Origin: Calliopsis andreniformis
Lineage: Eukaryota > Arthropoda > Insecta > Hymenoptera > Andrenidae
Direction of reading: 5' to 3'
Length of the DNA stretch: 64,000 bases
Assembly: GCF_051401765.1 (NCBI RefSeq)
Contig: NW_027480463.1
Coordinates: 1,302,001 to 1,366,000 of the forward strand
Under the pieces are notes generated by a model. That model saw nothing but the letters and a program-made list of their open reading frames with translations. It searched no databases and was not told the DNA's origin. The first letter of the stretch is position 1, and the number at the start of each line of letters is the position of its first letter. The position numbers and the translations under genes are program-made. This document shows positions 49,934-63,455 of the stretch, piece by piece.

Positions 49934-52900
49934 CAACTATCAGTTGTCAATACTCAATCCTCAATAGAATATCCTGAATACACAGGTTTCAATACTCAAT
50001 ACTCAATCTGCAATCTTCAAATCTCTATCCACAAACGTCAATCCTCACCACTCAACCCTCAACACTCAGTCCCCAATCCTCAATCTTCAATCCTCGATCC
50101 TCAATCCTCAATCTTCAATCCTCAAACCTCAATCCTCAATCCTCAACCTTCAATCCTCAATACTCAATCTTCAATCCTCAATCCTCAGTCCTCAATTCTC
50201 AATCCTCAATCCTCAATCCTCAGTCATCAATACTCAATCTTCAGTACTCAATCCTCAATACTCAACCCTCAATCCTCAATCCTCAACCCCAATCCTCAGT
50301 CCTCAAACCTCAGTCCTGGATCCTCAACCCTGAATCCTCAATCTTCAGACCCCAGTCCTCAACAATCAGTTGTCAAGTCTCAATTCTCAATAGAATATCA
50401 TCAATTCACAGTTTTCAATACTCAATACTCAATCTGCAATCTTTAAATCTCTATCCACAAGCACCAATTCTCATCACTCAACCCTCAACACTCAGTCCCC
50501 AGTCCTCAATCTTCAATCCTCAATCCTCAATACACAATCCTCAATCATCAATCCTCAATCCTCTATCTTCAATCCTCAATCCCCAATCCTCAATCCTCAA
50601 TACCCAATCCTCAATACTCAATCTTCAATCCTCAATCCTCAATTCTCAATCCTCAATCTTCAATCCTCAATCCCCAATCCTCAATCCTCAATCCTCATTC
50701 TTCAATCCTCAATACCCAATCCTCAATCTTCAATCCTCAATCCTCAATCCTCAATTCTCAATCCTAAATCCTCAACCCTCAATCCTCAATCCTCAATCGT
50801 AAGTCTTCAATCCTCAATACGCAATCTTCAATCCTCAATCCTCAATACTCAATCCTCAATCCTCATTCTGCAATCCTCAATACCCAATCCTCAATCTTCA
50901 ATCCTCAATCCACAATCCTTATCTCTCAACCCTCAATCCTCAGTCCTCAGTCCTCAAACCTCAACCCTCAACCTTCAGCCCTCATCCTCAATCCTCAATC
51001 CTCAAGCCTCAATCCTCAATCCTCAATCCTCAGTCCTCAAACCTTAATCCTGAATCCTCAATCCTCAGTCCTCAACCTTCAGACTTCAGACCTCAACAAT
51101 CAGTTGTCAATCCTCAATCCTCAATAGAATATCATCAATTCACAGTTTTCAATACTCAATGCTCAATATGCATTCTTCAAATATCTACCCACAAACATCA
51201 ATTCTCATCACACAACCCTCAACACTCAGTCCCCAATCCTCAATCTTCAATCCTCAATCCTCATTCTTCAATCCTCAATACCCAATCCACAATCTTCAAT
51301 CCTCAATCCTCAATCCTCAATCCTCATTCCTCAATCCTCAATCCTCAGTCCTCAAACCTCAATTCTGAATCCTGAATCCTGAATCCACAATCTTCAGCCC
51401 TCAGTCCTCAACTATCAGTTGTCAATACTCAATCCTCAATAGAATATCCTGAATTCACAGGTTTCAATACTCAATACTCAATCTGCAATCTTCAAATCTC
51501 TATCCACAAACGTCAATCCTCACCACTCAACCCTCAACACTCAGTCCCCAATCCTCAATCTTCAATCCTCGATCCTCAATCCTCAATCTTCAATCCTCAA
51601 ACCTCAATCCTCAATCCTCAACCTTCAATCCTCAATACTCAATCTTCATTCCTCAATCCTCAGTCCTCAATACTCAATCCTCAATCCTCAATCCTCAGTC
51701 ATCAATACTCAATCTTCAGTACTCAATCCTCAATACTCAACCCTCAATCCTCAATCCTCAACCCCAATCCTCAGTCCTCAAACCTCAATCCTGGATCCTC
51801 AACCCTGAATCCTCAATCTTCAGACCTCAGTCCTCAACAATCAGTTGTCAAGTCTCAATTCTCAATAGAATATCATCAATTCACAGTTTTCAATACTCAA
51901 TACTCAATCTGCAATCTTTAAATCTCTATCCACAAGCACCAATTCTCATCACTCAACCCTCAACACTCAGTCCCCAGTCCTCAATCTTCAATCCTCAATC
52001 CTCAATACACAATCCTCAATCATCAATCCTCAATCCTCTATCCTCAATCCTCAATCCCCAATCCTCAATCCTCAATACCCAATCCTCAATACTCAATCTT
52101 CAATCCTCAATCCTCAATTCTCAATCCTCAATCTTCAATCCTCAATCCCCAATCCTCAATTCTCAATCCTCATTCCTCAATCCTCAATCCTCAGTCCTCA
52201 AACCTCAATTCTGAATCCTGAATCCTGAATCCACAATCTTCAGCCCTCAGTCCTCAACTATCAGTTGTCAATACTCAATCCTCAATAGAATATCCTGAAT
52301 TCACAGGTTTCAATACTCAATACTCAATCTGCAATCTTCAAATCTCTATCCACAAACGTCAATCCTCACCACTCAACCCTGAACACTCAGTCCCCAATCC
52401 TCAATCTTCAATCCTCGATCCTCAATCCTCAATCTTCAATCCTCAAACCTCAATCCTCAATCCTCAACATTCAATCCTCAATACTCAATCTTCAATCCTC
52501 AATCCTCAGTCATCAATACTCAATCTTCAGTACTCAATCCTCAATACTCAACCCTCAATCCTCAATCCTCAACCCCAATCCTCAGTCCTCAAACCTCAAT
52601 CCTGGATCCTCAACCCTGAATCCTCAATCTTCAGACCTCAGTCCTCAACAATCAGTTGTCAAGTCTCAATTCTCAATAGAATATCATCAATTCACAGTTT
52701 TCAATACTTAATACTCAATCTGCAATCTTTAAATCTCGATCCACAAGCACCAATTCTCATCACTCAACCCTCAACACTCAGTCCCCAGTCCTCAATCTTC
52801 AATCCTCAATCCTCAATACACAATCCTCAATCATCAATCCTCAATCCTCTATCTTCAATCCTCAATCCCCAATCCTCAATCCTCAATACCCAATCCTCAA

Positions 52901-53806
52901 TACTCAATCTTCAATCCTCAATCCTCAATTCTCAATCCTCAATCTTCAATCCTCAATCCCCAATCCTCAATCCTCAATCCTCATTCTTCAATCCTCAATA
53001 CCCAATCCTCAATCTTCAATCCTCAATCCTCAATCCTCAATTCTCAATCCTAAATCCTCAACCCTCAATCCTCAATCCTCAATCGTAAGTCTTCAATCCT
53101 CAATACGCAATCTTCAATCCTCAATCCTCAATACTCAATCCTCATTCTGCAATCCTCAATACCCAATCCTCAATCTTCAATCCTCAATCCACAATCCTTA
53201 ACTCTCAACCCTCAATCCTCAGTCCTCAGTACTCAAACCTCAACCCTCAACCTTCAGCCCTCATCCTGGATCCTCAATCCTCAATCTTCAATCCTCAATC
53301 CTCAATCCTCAAGCCTCAATCCTCAATCCTCAATCCTCAGTCCTCAAACCTTAATCCTGAATCCTCAATCCTCAGTCCTCAACCTTCAGACTTCAGACCT
53401 CAGCAATCAGTTGTCAATCCTCAATCCTCAATAGAATATCATCAATTCACAGTTTTCAATACTCAACGCTCAATATGCATTCTTCAAATATCTACCCACA
53501 AACATCAATTCTCATCACACAACCCTCAACACTCAGTCCCCAATCCTCAATCTTCAATCCTCAATCCTCATTCTTCAATCCTCAATACCCAATCCTCAAT
53601 CTTCAATCCTCAATCCTCAATTCTCAATCTTCAATCCTCAATACTGAATCTTCAATCCTCAATCCTGAATCCACAATCCTCATTCCTCAAACCTCAACCC
53701 TCAACCCTCAGTCCTTATCCTCAAATCTCAATTCTCAATCCTCAATCCTCAATCCTCAATTCTGAACTCTCAACCCCGAATCCTCAGTCTTCAGCCCTCA
53801 GTCCTC
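49934..53806 (+). repeat. Expanded anchor series IV-V-VI / IV-V / IV-V-VI (copy B)
   Basis: The anchors 49,934, 50,360, 51,094, 51,409, 51,835, 52,255, 52,646, 53,401 and 53,806 reproduce the copy A series at the 22,019-bp offset. The expansion therefore came before the large duplication, or was homogenised afterwards. Confidence 0.85.
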
Positions 53807-56794
53807 AACAATCTGTTGTCAATTCTCAATCCTCAATAGAATATCATCAATTCACAGTTTTCAATACTCAATGCTCAATCTGCAATCTTCAAATATCTAC
53901 CCACAAACATCAATTCTCATCACACAACCCTCAACACTCAGTCCCCAATCCTCAATCTTCAATCCTTAATCCTCAATCCTCAACACTCAATCCTCAATCT
54001 TCAATCATCAATACTCAATCATCAGTCCTCAATTCTCAACCCTCAATCCCCAATCCTCAATCTTCAATACTCAATCCTCAATCCTCAATCCACAATCCTC
54101 AATCTTCAATCCTCAATAATCAACCTTCAATCCTCAATCCTCAATCCTCAATCCTCAATCCTCAATCCTCAGTCCTCAATCCTCAATCTTCAATCCTAAA
54201 TACTCGATCTTCAATCCTCAACCCTCAATCATCAATCCTCAATCCTCATTATTCAATCCTCAATACCCAATCCTCAATCTTCAATCCTCAATCCTCAATC
54301 CTCAATTCTCAATCCTCAATCCTCAATCCTCAGACGTCAGACATCAATACTCAACCCTCAGTCCTCGTCCTCAATCCACAACTCTCAATCCTCAATCATC
54401 AATCTTCAATCATCAATATTCAATCTTCAGTCCTCAATCCTCAATCCTCAATCCTCAATGTTCAATCCGCAATACCCAATCCTCAATCTTCGATCCTCAA
54501 TCCTCAATCCTCAATCCTCAATCCTCAATCCTCAATCCTCTATCCTCAATCCTCAGTCCTCAAACCTCAATCCTGGATCCTCAACCCTGAATCCTCAATC
54601 TTCAGACCTCAGTCCTCAACAATCAGTTGTCAATTCTCAATTCTCAATAGAATATCATCAATTCACAGTTTTCAATACTCAATACTCAATCTGCAATCTT
54701 TAAATCTCTATCCACAAACACCAATTCTCATCACTCAATCCTCAACACTCAGTCCCCAGTCCTCTATCTTCAATCCTCAATCCTCAATCCTCAATCCTCA
54801 ATCCTCAATCCTCAATCCTCAATCTTCAATCCTCAATACTCAATCATCAACCCTCAATCCTCAGTCCTCAATCCTCGAACCTCAATCCTCAACCCTCAGC
54901 CCTCATTGTCAATCCTCGATCCTCAATCCTCAATCCTCAATATTCAATCCTCAATACTCAATACTCAATCTTCAATCCTCAATCCTCAATCCTCAATACT
55001 CAATCCTCAATCCTCAATCCTCAGTCATCAATACTCAATCTGCAGTACTCAATCCTCAATCCACAATCCTCAATCCTCAATCCTCAACCCCCAATCCTCA
55101 TTTCTCAAACCTCAACCCTCAGCCCTCAGTCCTCATCCTCAGATCTCAATCCTCAATCCTCAGGCCTCAATCCTCAATCCTCAATCCTCATTCTTCAATC
55201 CTCAATACCCAATCCTCAATCTTCAATCCTCAAACCTCAATCCTCAATACTCAATCCTCAATCCTCAATCCTCAGTCATCAATACTCAATCTTCAGTACT
55301 CAATCCCCAATCCTCAATCCTCAATCCTCAATCCTCAATCCTCAACCCCCAATCCTCATTCCTCAAACCTCAACCCTCAGCCCTCAGTCCTCATCCTCAG
55401 TTCTCAATTCTCAATCCTCAGGCCTCAATCCTCAATCCTCAATCCTAATTCTTCAATCCTCAATACCCAATCCTCAATCTTCAATCCTCAATCCTCAATC
55501 CTCAATTCTCAATCCTCAATCCTGAATCCTCAGATCTCAAGCGTCAATATTCGACCCTCAGTCCTGGTCCCCAATCCACAACCCTCCATCCTCAATCCTC
55601 AATCTTCAATCATCAATATTCAATCCTCAGTCCTCAATCCTCAATCCTCAATCCTCAATCCTCAATGTTCAATCCTCAATACCCAATCCTCAATCTTCAA
55701 TCCTCAATTCTCAATCCTCAATCCTCAATCCTCAGACCTCAGACATCAATACTCATCCCTCAGTCCTCGTCCTCAATCCACAACACTCAATCCTCAATCA
55801 TCAATCTTCAATCATCAATATTCAATCTTCAGTCCTCAATCCTCAATCCTCAATCCTCAATGTTCAATCCGCAATACCCAATCCTCAATCTTCGATCCTC
55901 AATCCTCAATCCTCTATCCTCAATCCTCAATCCTCAATCCTCTATCCTCAATCCTCAGTCCTCAAACCTCAATCCTGGGTCCTCAATCCTGAATCCTCAA
56001 TCTTCAGCCCTCAGTCCTCAACAATCAGTTGTCAATCCTCAATCGTCAATAGAATATCCTCAGTTCAGAGTTTTCCATACGCAATACTCAATCTGCAATC
56101 TTCAAATCTCTATCCACAAACATCAATTCTCATCACTCAGCCCTCAGCACTCAGTCCCCAATTCTCAATCTTCAATCCTCAATCCTCAATCCTCAACCCT
56201 CAATCCACAATCTTCAATCCTCAATCCTCAATCCTCAATCCTCAATCCTCAATCCTCAATCCTCAGTACTCAAACCTCAGTTCTGAATCCTCAATCCTGA
56301 ATCCACAATCTTCAGCCCTCAGTCCTCAACTATCAGTTGTCAATACTCAATCCTCAATAGAATATCCTCAATTCACAGGTTTCAATACTCAATACTCAAT
56401 CTTCAATCCTCAATCCTCAATCCTCAATACTCAATCCTCAATCCTCAATCCTCAGTCACCAATACTCAATCTTCAGTACTCAATCCTCAATCCTCAATCC
56501 TCAATCCTCAATCCTCAACCCCAAATCCTCATTCCTCAAACCTCAACCCTCAGCCCTCAGTCCTCATCCTCAGATCTCAATCCTCAATCCTCAGGCCTCA
56601 ATCCTCAATCCTCAATCCTCATTCTTCAATCCTCAATACCCAATCCTCAATCTTCAATCCTCAATCCTCAATCCTCAATCCTCAATCCTCAATCTTCACT
56701 CCTCAATACTCAATCATAAATCTTCAATCCTCAGTCCTCGAACCACAATTCTGAATCCTCAATCCTGAAACCTCAATCTTCAGCCCTCAGTCCT

Positions 56795-57480
56795 CAACAA
56801 TCAGTTGTCAATCCTCAATCCCCAATAGAATATCCTCAATTCACAGTTTTCAATACTCAATACCCAATCTGCAATATTCAAATCTCTATCCACAAACATC
56901 AATTCTCATCACTCAGCCCTCAACACTCGGTCCTCAATGTTCGATCCTCAATCCTCAATTCTCAATCTTCAATCCTCAATACTCAATCCTCAATCCTCAA
57001 TCCTCAATCCTCAATCATCAATCCTCAATCTTCAATACTCAATCCTCAATCCTCAATCCTCAATCCTCAATCCTCAATCATCAATACTCAATCTTCAATC
57101 CTCAATCCTCAATCCTCAATCCTAAATCCTCAACCCTCAATCCACAATCCTCAATCGTCAGTCTTCAATCCTCTATACTCAATCTTCAATCCTCAATCCT
57201 CAATACTCAATCCTCAATCCTCATTCTGCAATCCTCAATACCCAATCCTCAATCTTCAATCCTCAATCCTCAATCCTTAATTCTCAACCTTCAATCCTCA
57301 GTCCTCAGTCCTCAAACCTCAACCCTCAACCTTCAGCCCTCATCCTGGATCCTCAATCCTCAATCTTCAATCCTCAATCCTCAATCCTCAAGCCTCAATC
57401 CTCAATCCTCAATCCTCAGTCCTCAAACCACAATCCTCAATCCTCAATCCTCAGTCCTCAACCTTCAGACTTCAGACCTC
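56795..57480 (+). repeat. Type II-to-type VI module, copy 6 (685 bp)
   Basis: This is the third block-borne copy. It carries the GTTCGATCC marker seen in copy 5. A private change near 57,290 gives TCAACCT where copies 4 and 5 have TCAACCC. The 628-bp deletion of duplication copy B begins about 200 bp downstream. Confidence 0.88.
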
Positions 57481-57660
57481 AACAATCAGTTGTCAATCCT
57501 CGATCCTCAATAGAATATCATCAATTCACAGTTTTCAATTCTAAATTCTCAATCTGCAATCTTCGAATCTCTATCCACAAACATCAATCCTCATCACTCA
57601 ACCCTCTACTCACAGTCCCCAATCCTCAGTCTTCAATCCTCTATCCTCAACCCTCGATCC

Positions 57661-57681
57661 TCAATCCTCAATCCTCAATCC
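57661..57681 (+). other. Junction of a 628-bp deletion relative to 35,663-36,290
   Basis: The junction lies in three perfect TCAATCC units between CTCGATCC and TCAGTCC. In copy A the same flanks are separated by 628 extra bases whose two ends also lie in TCAATCC runs (35,642-35,669 and 36,256-36,290). The lost stretch contains two 6-base steps (TCATCC and TCGTCC), so 628 is 90 times 7 minus 2 and the joined runs are in perfect phase. This is what recombination or slippage between aligned heptamer runs predicts. Confidence 0.85.
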
Positions 57682-60600
57682 TCAGTCCTCAATCCTCAAT
57701 CTTCAATCCTAAATACTCGATCTTCAATCCTCAACCCTCAATCCTCAATCCTCAATCCTCATTCTTCAATCCTCAATACCCAATCCTCAATCTTCAATCC
57801 TCAATCCTCAATCCTCAATTCTCAATCCTCAATCCTCAATCCTCAGACCTCAGACATCAATACTCAACCCTCAGTCCTCGTCCTCAATCCACAACACTCA
57901 ATCCTCAATCATCAATCTTCAATCATCAATATTCAATCTTCAGTCCTCAATCCTCAATCCTCAATCCTCAATGTTCAATCCGCAATACCCAATCCTCAGT
58001 CTTCGATCCTCAATCCTCAATCCTCAATACTCAATCCTCAATCCTCAATCCTCTATCCTCAATCCTCAGTCCTCAAACCTCAATCCTGGATCCTCAATCC
58101 TGAATCCTCAATCTTCAGACCTCGGTCCTCAACAATCAGTTGTCAATTCTCAATTCTCAATAGAATATCATCAATTCACAGTTTTCAATACTCAATACTC
58201 AATCTGCAATCTTTAAATCTCTATCCACAAACACCAATTCTCATCACTCAACCCTCAACACTCAGTCCCCAGTCCTCTATTTTCAATCCTCAATCCTCAA
58301 TCCTCAATTCTCAATCCTCAATCTTCAATCCTCAATACTCAATCATCAACCCTCAATCCTCAGTCCTCAATCCTCAAACCTCAATCCTCAACCCTCAGCC
58401 CTCATTGTCAATCCTCGATCCTCAATCCTCAATCCTCAATCTTCAATCCTCAATACTCAATCTTCAATCCTCAATCCTCAATCCTCAATACTCAATCCTC
58501 AATCCTCAATCCTCAGTCATCAATACTCAATCTTCAGTACTCAATCCTCAATCCTCAATCCTCAATCCTCAATCCTCAACCCCCAATCCTCATTCCTCAA
58601 ACCTCAACCCTCAGCCCTCAGTCCTCTTCCTCAGATCTCAATTCTCAATCCTCAGGTCTCAATCCTCAATCCTCAATCCTCATTCTTCAATCCTCAATAC
58701 CCAATCCTCAATCTTCAATCCTCAACCCTCAATCCTCAATACTCAATCCTCAATCCTCAATCCTCAGTCATCAATACTCAATCTTCAGTACTCAATCCCC
58801 AATACTCAATCCTCAATCCTCAATCCTCAACCCCCAATCCTCATTCCTCAAACCTCAACCCTCAGCCCTCAGTCCTCATCCTCAGTTCTCAATTCTCAAT
58901 CCTCAGGCCTCAATCCTCAATCCTCAATCCTCATTCTTCAATCCTCAATACCCAATCCTCAATCTTCAATCCTCAATCCTCAATCCTGAATCCTCAGATC
59001 TCAAACGTCAATATTCAACCCTCAGTCCTGGTCCCAAATCCACAACCCTCAATCCTCAATCCTCAATCTTCAATCATCAATATTCAATCCTCAGTCCTCA
59101 ATCCTCAATCCTCAATCCTCAATCCTCAATGTTCAATCCTCAATACCCAATCCTCAATCTTCAATCCTCAATCCTCAATCCTCAATCCTCAATCCTCAAT
59201 CCTCGATCCACAATCCTCAATGATCTGTCCTCAAACCACAATCCTGAATCCTCAATCCTGAATCCTCAATCCTGAATCCTCAATCCTCAATCCTCAATCC
59301 TCAATATTCAATGCTCAATACCCAATCCTCAATCTTCAATCCTCAATCCTCAATCCTCAATTCTCAATCCTCAATCCTCAATCCTCAGACCTCAGACATC
59401 AATACTCATCCCTCAGTCCTCGTCCTCAATCCACAACTCTCAATCCTTAATCATCAATCTTCAATCATCAATATTCAATCTTCAGTCCTCAATCCTCAAT
59501 CCTCAATCCTCAATGTTCAATCCGCAATACCCAATCCTCAATCTTCGATCCTCAACCCTCAATCCTCAATCCTCAATCCTCAATCCTCAATCCTCTATCC
59601 TCAATCCTCAGTCCTCAAACCTCAATCCTGGATCCTCAATCCTGAATCCTCAATCTTCACAACTCATTCCTCAACAATCAGTTGTCAATTCTCAATTCTC
59701 AATAGAATATCATCAATTCACAGCTTTCAATACTCAATACTCAATCTGCAATGTTTAAATCTCTATCCACAAACACCATTTCTCATCACTCAACACTCAA
59801 CACTCAGTCCCCAGACCTCTATCTTCAATCCTCAATCCTCAATCCTCAATCCTCAATCCTCAATCCTCAATCCTCAATCTTCAATCCTCAATACTCAATC
59901 ATCAACCCTCAATCCTCAGTCCTCAATCCTCAAACCTCAATCCTCAACCCTCAGCCCTCATTGTCAATCCTCGATCCTCAATCCTCAATCCTCAATCTTC
60001 AATCCTCAATACTCAATCTTCAGTCCTCAATCCTCAATCCTCAATACTCAATCCTCAATCCTCAATCCTTAGTCATCAATACTCAATCTTCAGTACTCAA
60101 TCCTCAATCCTCTATCCTCAATCCTCAATCCTCAACCCCCAATCCTCATTCCTCAAACCTCAACTCTCAGCCCTCAGTCCTCATCCTCAGATCTCAATTC
60201 TCAATCCTCAGGCCTCAATCCTCAATCCTCAATCCTCATTCTTCAATCCTCAATACCCAATCCTCAATCTTCAATCCTCAATCCTCAATCCTCAATACTC
60301 AATCCTCAATCCTCAATCCTCTGTCATCAATACTCAATCTTCAGTACTCAATCCCCAATCCTCAATCCTCAATCCTCAATCCTCAACCCCCAATCATCAT
60401 TCCTCAAACCTCAACCCTCAGCCCTCAGTCCTCATCCTCAGTTCTCAATTCTCAATCCTCAGGCGTCAATCCTCAATCCTCAATCATCATTCTTCAATCC
60501 TCAATACCCAATCCTCAATCTTCAATCCTCAATCCTCAATCCTCAATTCTCAATCCTCAAACCTGAATCCTCAGATCTCAAACGTCAATATTCAACCCTC

Positions 60601-60781
60601 AGTCCTGGTCCCCAATCCACAACCCTCAATCCTCAATCCTCAACCTTCAATCATCAATATTCAATCCTCAGTCCTCAATCCTCAATCCTCAATCCTCAAT
60701 CCTCAATGTTCAATCCTCAATACCCAATCCTCAATCTTCAATCCTCAGTCCTCAATCCTCAATCCTCAATCCTCAATCCTC

Positions 60782-63455
60782 GATCCACAATCCTCAATCC
60801 TCTGTCCTCAAACCACAATCCTGAATCCTCAATCCTGAATCCTCAATCCTGAATCCTCAATCCTCAATCCTCAATCCTCAATATTCAATGCTCAATATCC
60901 AATCCTCAATCTTCAATCCTCAATCCTCAATCCTCAATCCTCAATCCTCAATCCTCAATCCTCTGTCCTCAAACCACAATCCTGAATCCTCAACCCTGAT
61001 TCCTCAATCTTCAGCCCTCAGCCCTCAACAATCAGTTGTCAATCTTCAATCCTGCGTATAATATCCTCAATTCACAGTTTTCAATACTCAATACTCAATC
61101 TGCAATCTTCAAATCTCTATCCACAGACATCAATTCTCATCACTCAACCCTCAACACTCAGTCGTCAACGTTCAATCCTCAATCCTCAATTCTCAATCTT
61201 CGAACCTCTATACTGAATCTTCAATCTTCAATCCTCAATCCTCAATCCTCAATCCTCAATCCTGTATATTCAATCCTCAGTCCCCAATCCTCAATCCTCA
61301 ATCCTCAATCCTCATTCATCAATCCTCAACACCCAATCCTCAATCTCCAATCCTCAATCCTCAATCCTCAATTCTCAATTCTCAATCCTCAATCCTCAGT
61401 CCTCAGACCTCAAATCTCAATGCTCAACCCTCAGCCCTCATCGTCAATCCTCAACCCTCAGACCTCATCCTCAATTCTCAATTCTCAATCCGCAATCCTC
61501 AACCCTCAAGCTTCAATCCTCAATAATCAACATCCAATCCTAGATCCCCAAGCCCCAATCCTCAATCCTTAATCCTCAACCTTCAATCCTCAATCCTCAG
61601 TCCTCAATCTTCAATCCTCAATGCCCAGTCCTCAATCCTCAATCCTCGGTCCTCAATCCTCAACCCTCAGTCCTCGTCATCAATCCTCAACCCTCAATAA
61701 TCAATCCGCAATCTCCAATCATCAATACTCAATCTTCAACACTCAATCCTCAATACTCAATCCTCAATCCTCAATACTCAATCCCCAGTCCTCAGTCCTC
61801 AATCTTCGATACTCAATCCGCCAATCCTCAATATTCAACACACAACCCTCAACCATCAATCCTCAATACTCAACCAACAATCCTCAATTCTCAATACTCA
61901 GTAGAATATCCTGAATTCTCAGTTTTCAATACTCAATCTTCAATCCTCAATCCTCAATTCTCAATCCTCAATCTTCAATCCTCAATCCCCAATCCTCAAT
62001 CCTCAATCCTCATTCTTCAATCCTCAATACCCAATCCTCAATCTTCAATCCTCAATCCTCAATCCTCAATTCTCAATCCTAAATCCTCAACCCTCAATCC
62101 TCAATCCTGAATCGTAAGTCTTCAATCCTCAATACTCAATCTTCAATCCTCAATCCTCAATACTCAATCCTCAATCCTCATTCTGCAATCCTCAATACCC
62201 AATCCTCAATCTTCAATCCTCAATCCACAATCCTTAATTCTCAACCCTCAATCCTCAGTCCTCAGTCCTCAAACCTCAACCCTGGATCCTCAATCCTGAA
62301 TCCTCAATCTTCAGACCTCAGTCCTCAACAATCAGTTGTCAATTCTTAATTCTCAATAGAATATCATCAATTCACAGTTTTCAATACTCAATACTCAATC
62401 TGCAACCTTTAAATCTCTATCCACAAACACCAATTCTCATCACTCAACCCTCAACACTCAGTCCCCAGTCCTCTATCTTCAATCCTCAATCCTCAATCCT
62501 CAATCCTCAATCCTCAATCCTCAATCCTCAATCTTCAATCCTCAATACTCAATCATCAACCCTCAATCCTCAGTCCTCAATCCTCAAACCTCAATCCTCA
62601 ACCCTCAGCCCTCATTGTCAATCCTCGACCCTCAATCCTCAGTCCTCAACCTTCAATCCTCAATACTCAATCTTCAATCCTCAATCCTCAGTCCTCAATA
62701 CTCAATCCTCAATCCTCAATCCTCAGTCATCAATACTCAATCTTCAGTACTCAATCCTCAATCCTCAAACCTCAATCCTCAATCCTCAACCCCCAATCCT
62801 CATTCCTCAAACCTCAACCCTCAGCCCTCAGTCCTCATCCTCAGATCTCAATTCTCAATCCTCAGGCCTCAATCCTCAATCCTCAATCCTCATTCTTCAA
62901 TCCTCAATACCCAATCCTCAATCTTCAATCCTCAATCCTCAATCCTCAATACTCAATCCTCAATCCTCAATCCTCAGTCATCAATACTCAATCTTCAGTA
63001 CTCAATCCCCAATCCTCAATCCTCAATCTTCAATACCCAATCATCAATCCTCAATCCTCAATCCTCATTCTTCAATCCTCAATACCCAATCCTCAATCTT
63101 CAATCCTTAATCCTCAATCCTCAATTCTCAATCCTCAGTCCTCAGTCCTCAGTCCTAAAACCTCAACCCTCAACCATCAGCCCTCATACTCAATCCTCAA
63201 TCCTCATTCCTCAATCCTCAACCTTCAATCCTCAATTCTCAACATTCAATGCTCAATTCTGAATCCTCAATCCTCAATCCTCATTCTTCAATCCTCAATA
63301 CCCAATCCTCAATCTTCAATCCTCTATCCTCAGTCCTCAATTCTCAATCCTCAATCCACAGTCCTCAGACCTCAGTCCTCAAACCTCAATCCTCAACCCT
63401 CAGCCCTCATCCTCAATCCTCAATCCTCAACCTCAATCCTCAATCTTCAATCCTC
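60782..63455 (+). repeat. 2,933-type unit, copy 3, with 259-bp deletion
   Basis: It corresponds to 39,391-42,323 less 259 bp (37 heptamers) lost at about 61,451. Anchors are VII (61,026), headless (near 61,901) and I (62,326). Only one unit is present at this locus, so copy number differs from the dimer at 39,391-45,256. Confidence 0.92.
61444..61460 (+). other. Junction of a 259-bp deletion relative to 40,060-40,318
   Basis: Copy B joins CATCGTCAATCC directly to TCAACCCTCAGACC. Copies A (40,060-40,318) and the tandem unit (42,993-43,251) keep 259 bp between these points. The loss equals 37 heptamers. Short similarity, TCAA(A/C)CC, is present at both breakpoints. Confidence 0.87.

Larger units (their letters stand above)
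53869..59135 (+). repeat. ~5.9-kb block, copy 3, with 628-bp deletion
   Basis: Anchors are at 54,617, 56,019, 56,327, 56,795, 57,480 and 58,130. The last interval is 650 bp against 1,278 bp in the other two copies because of a 628-bp deletion near 57,661-57,681. The block lies inside large duplication copy B. Confidence 0.9.
49074..63455 (+). repeat. Large segmental duplication, copy B (14.38 kb)
   Basis: This is the second copy of 27,055-42,323. The length difference of 887 bp equals the 628- and 259-bp deletions exactly, so no other large indel is needed. To its left the sequence resembles 16,765-17,440 (block X) rather than the flank of copy A. On its right it joins sequence like 45,257 onward. 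It carries one 2,933-type unit (60,782-63,455), whereas copy A is followed by a second unit. Confidence 0.93.

Noticed and set aside
57480..57700. Possible gene relic or gap around the 628-bp indel
   Set aside because: Both flanks and the extra sequence in copy A are ordinary heptamer variants; the difference is a block deletion in the satellite.
27055..63455. Assembly duplication artefact
   Set aside because: It is not fully excluded, but scattered private base changes and two block deletions separate the copies, which a simple contig duplication would not produce. Spanning long reads would settle it.
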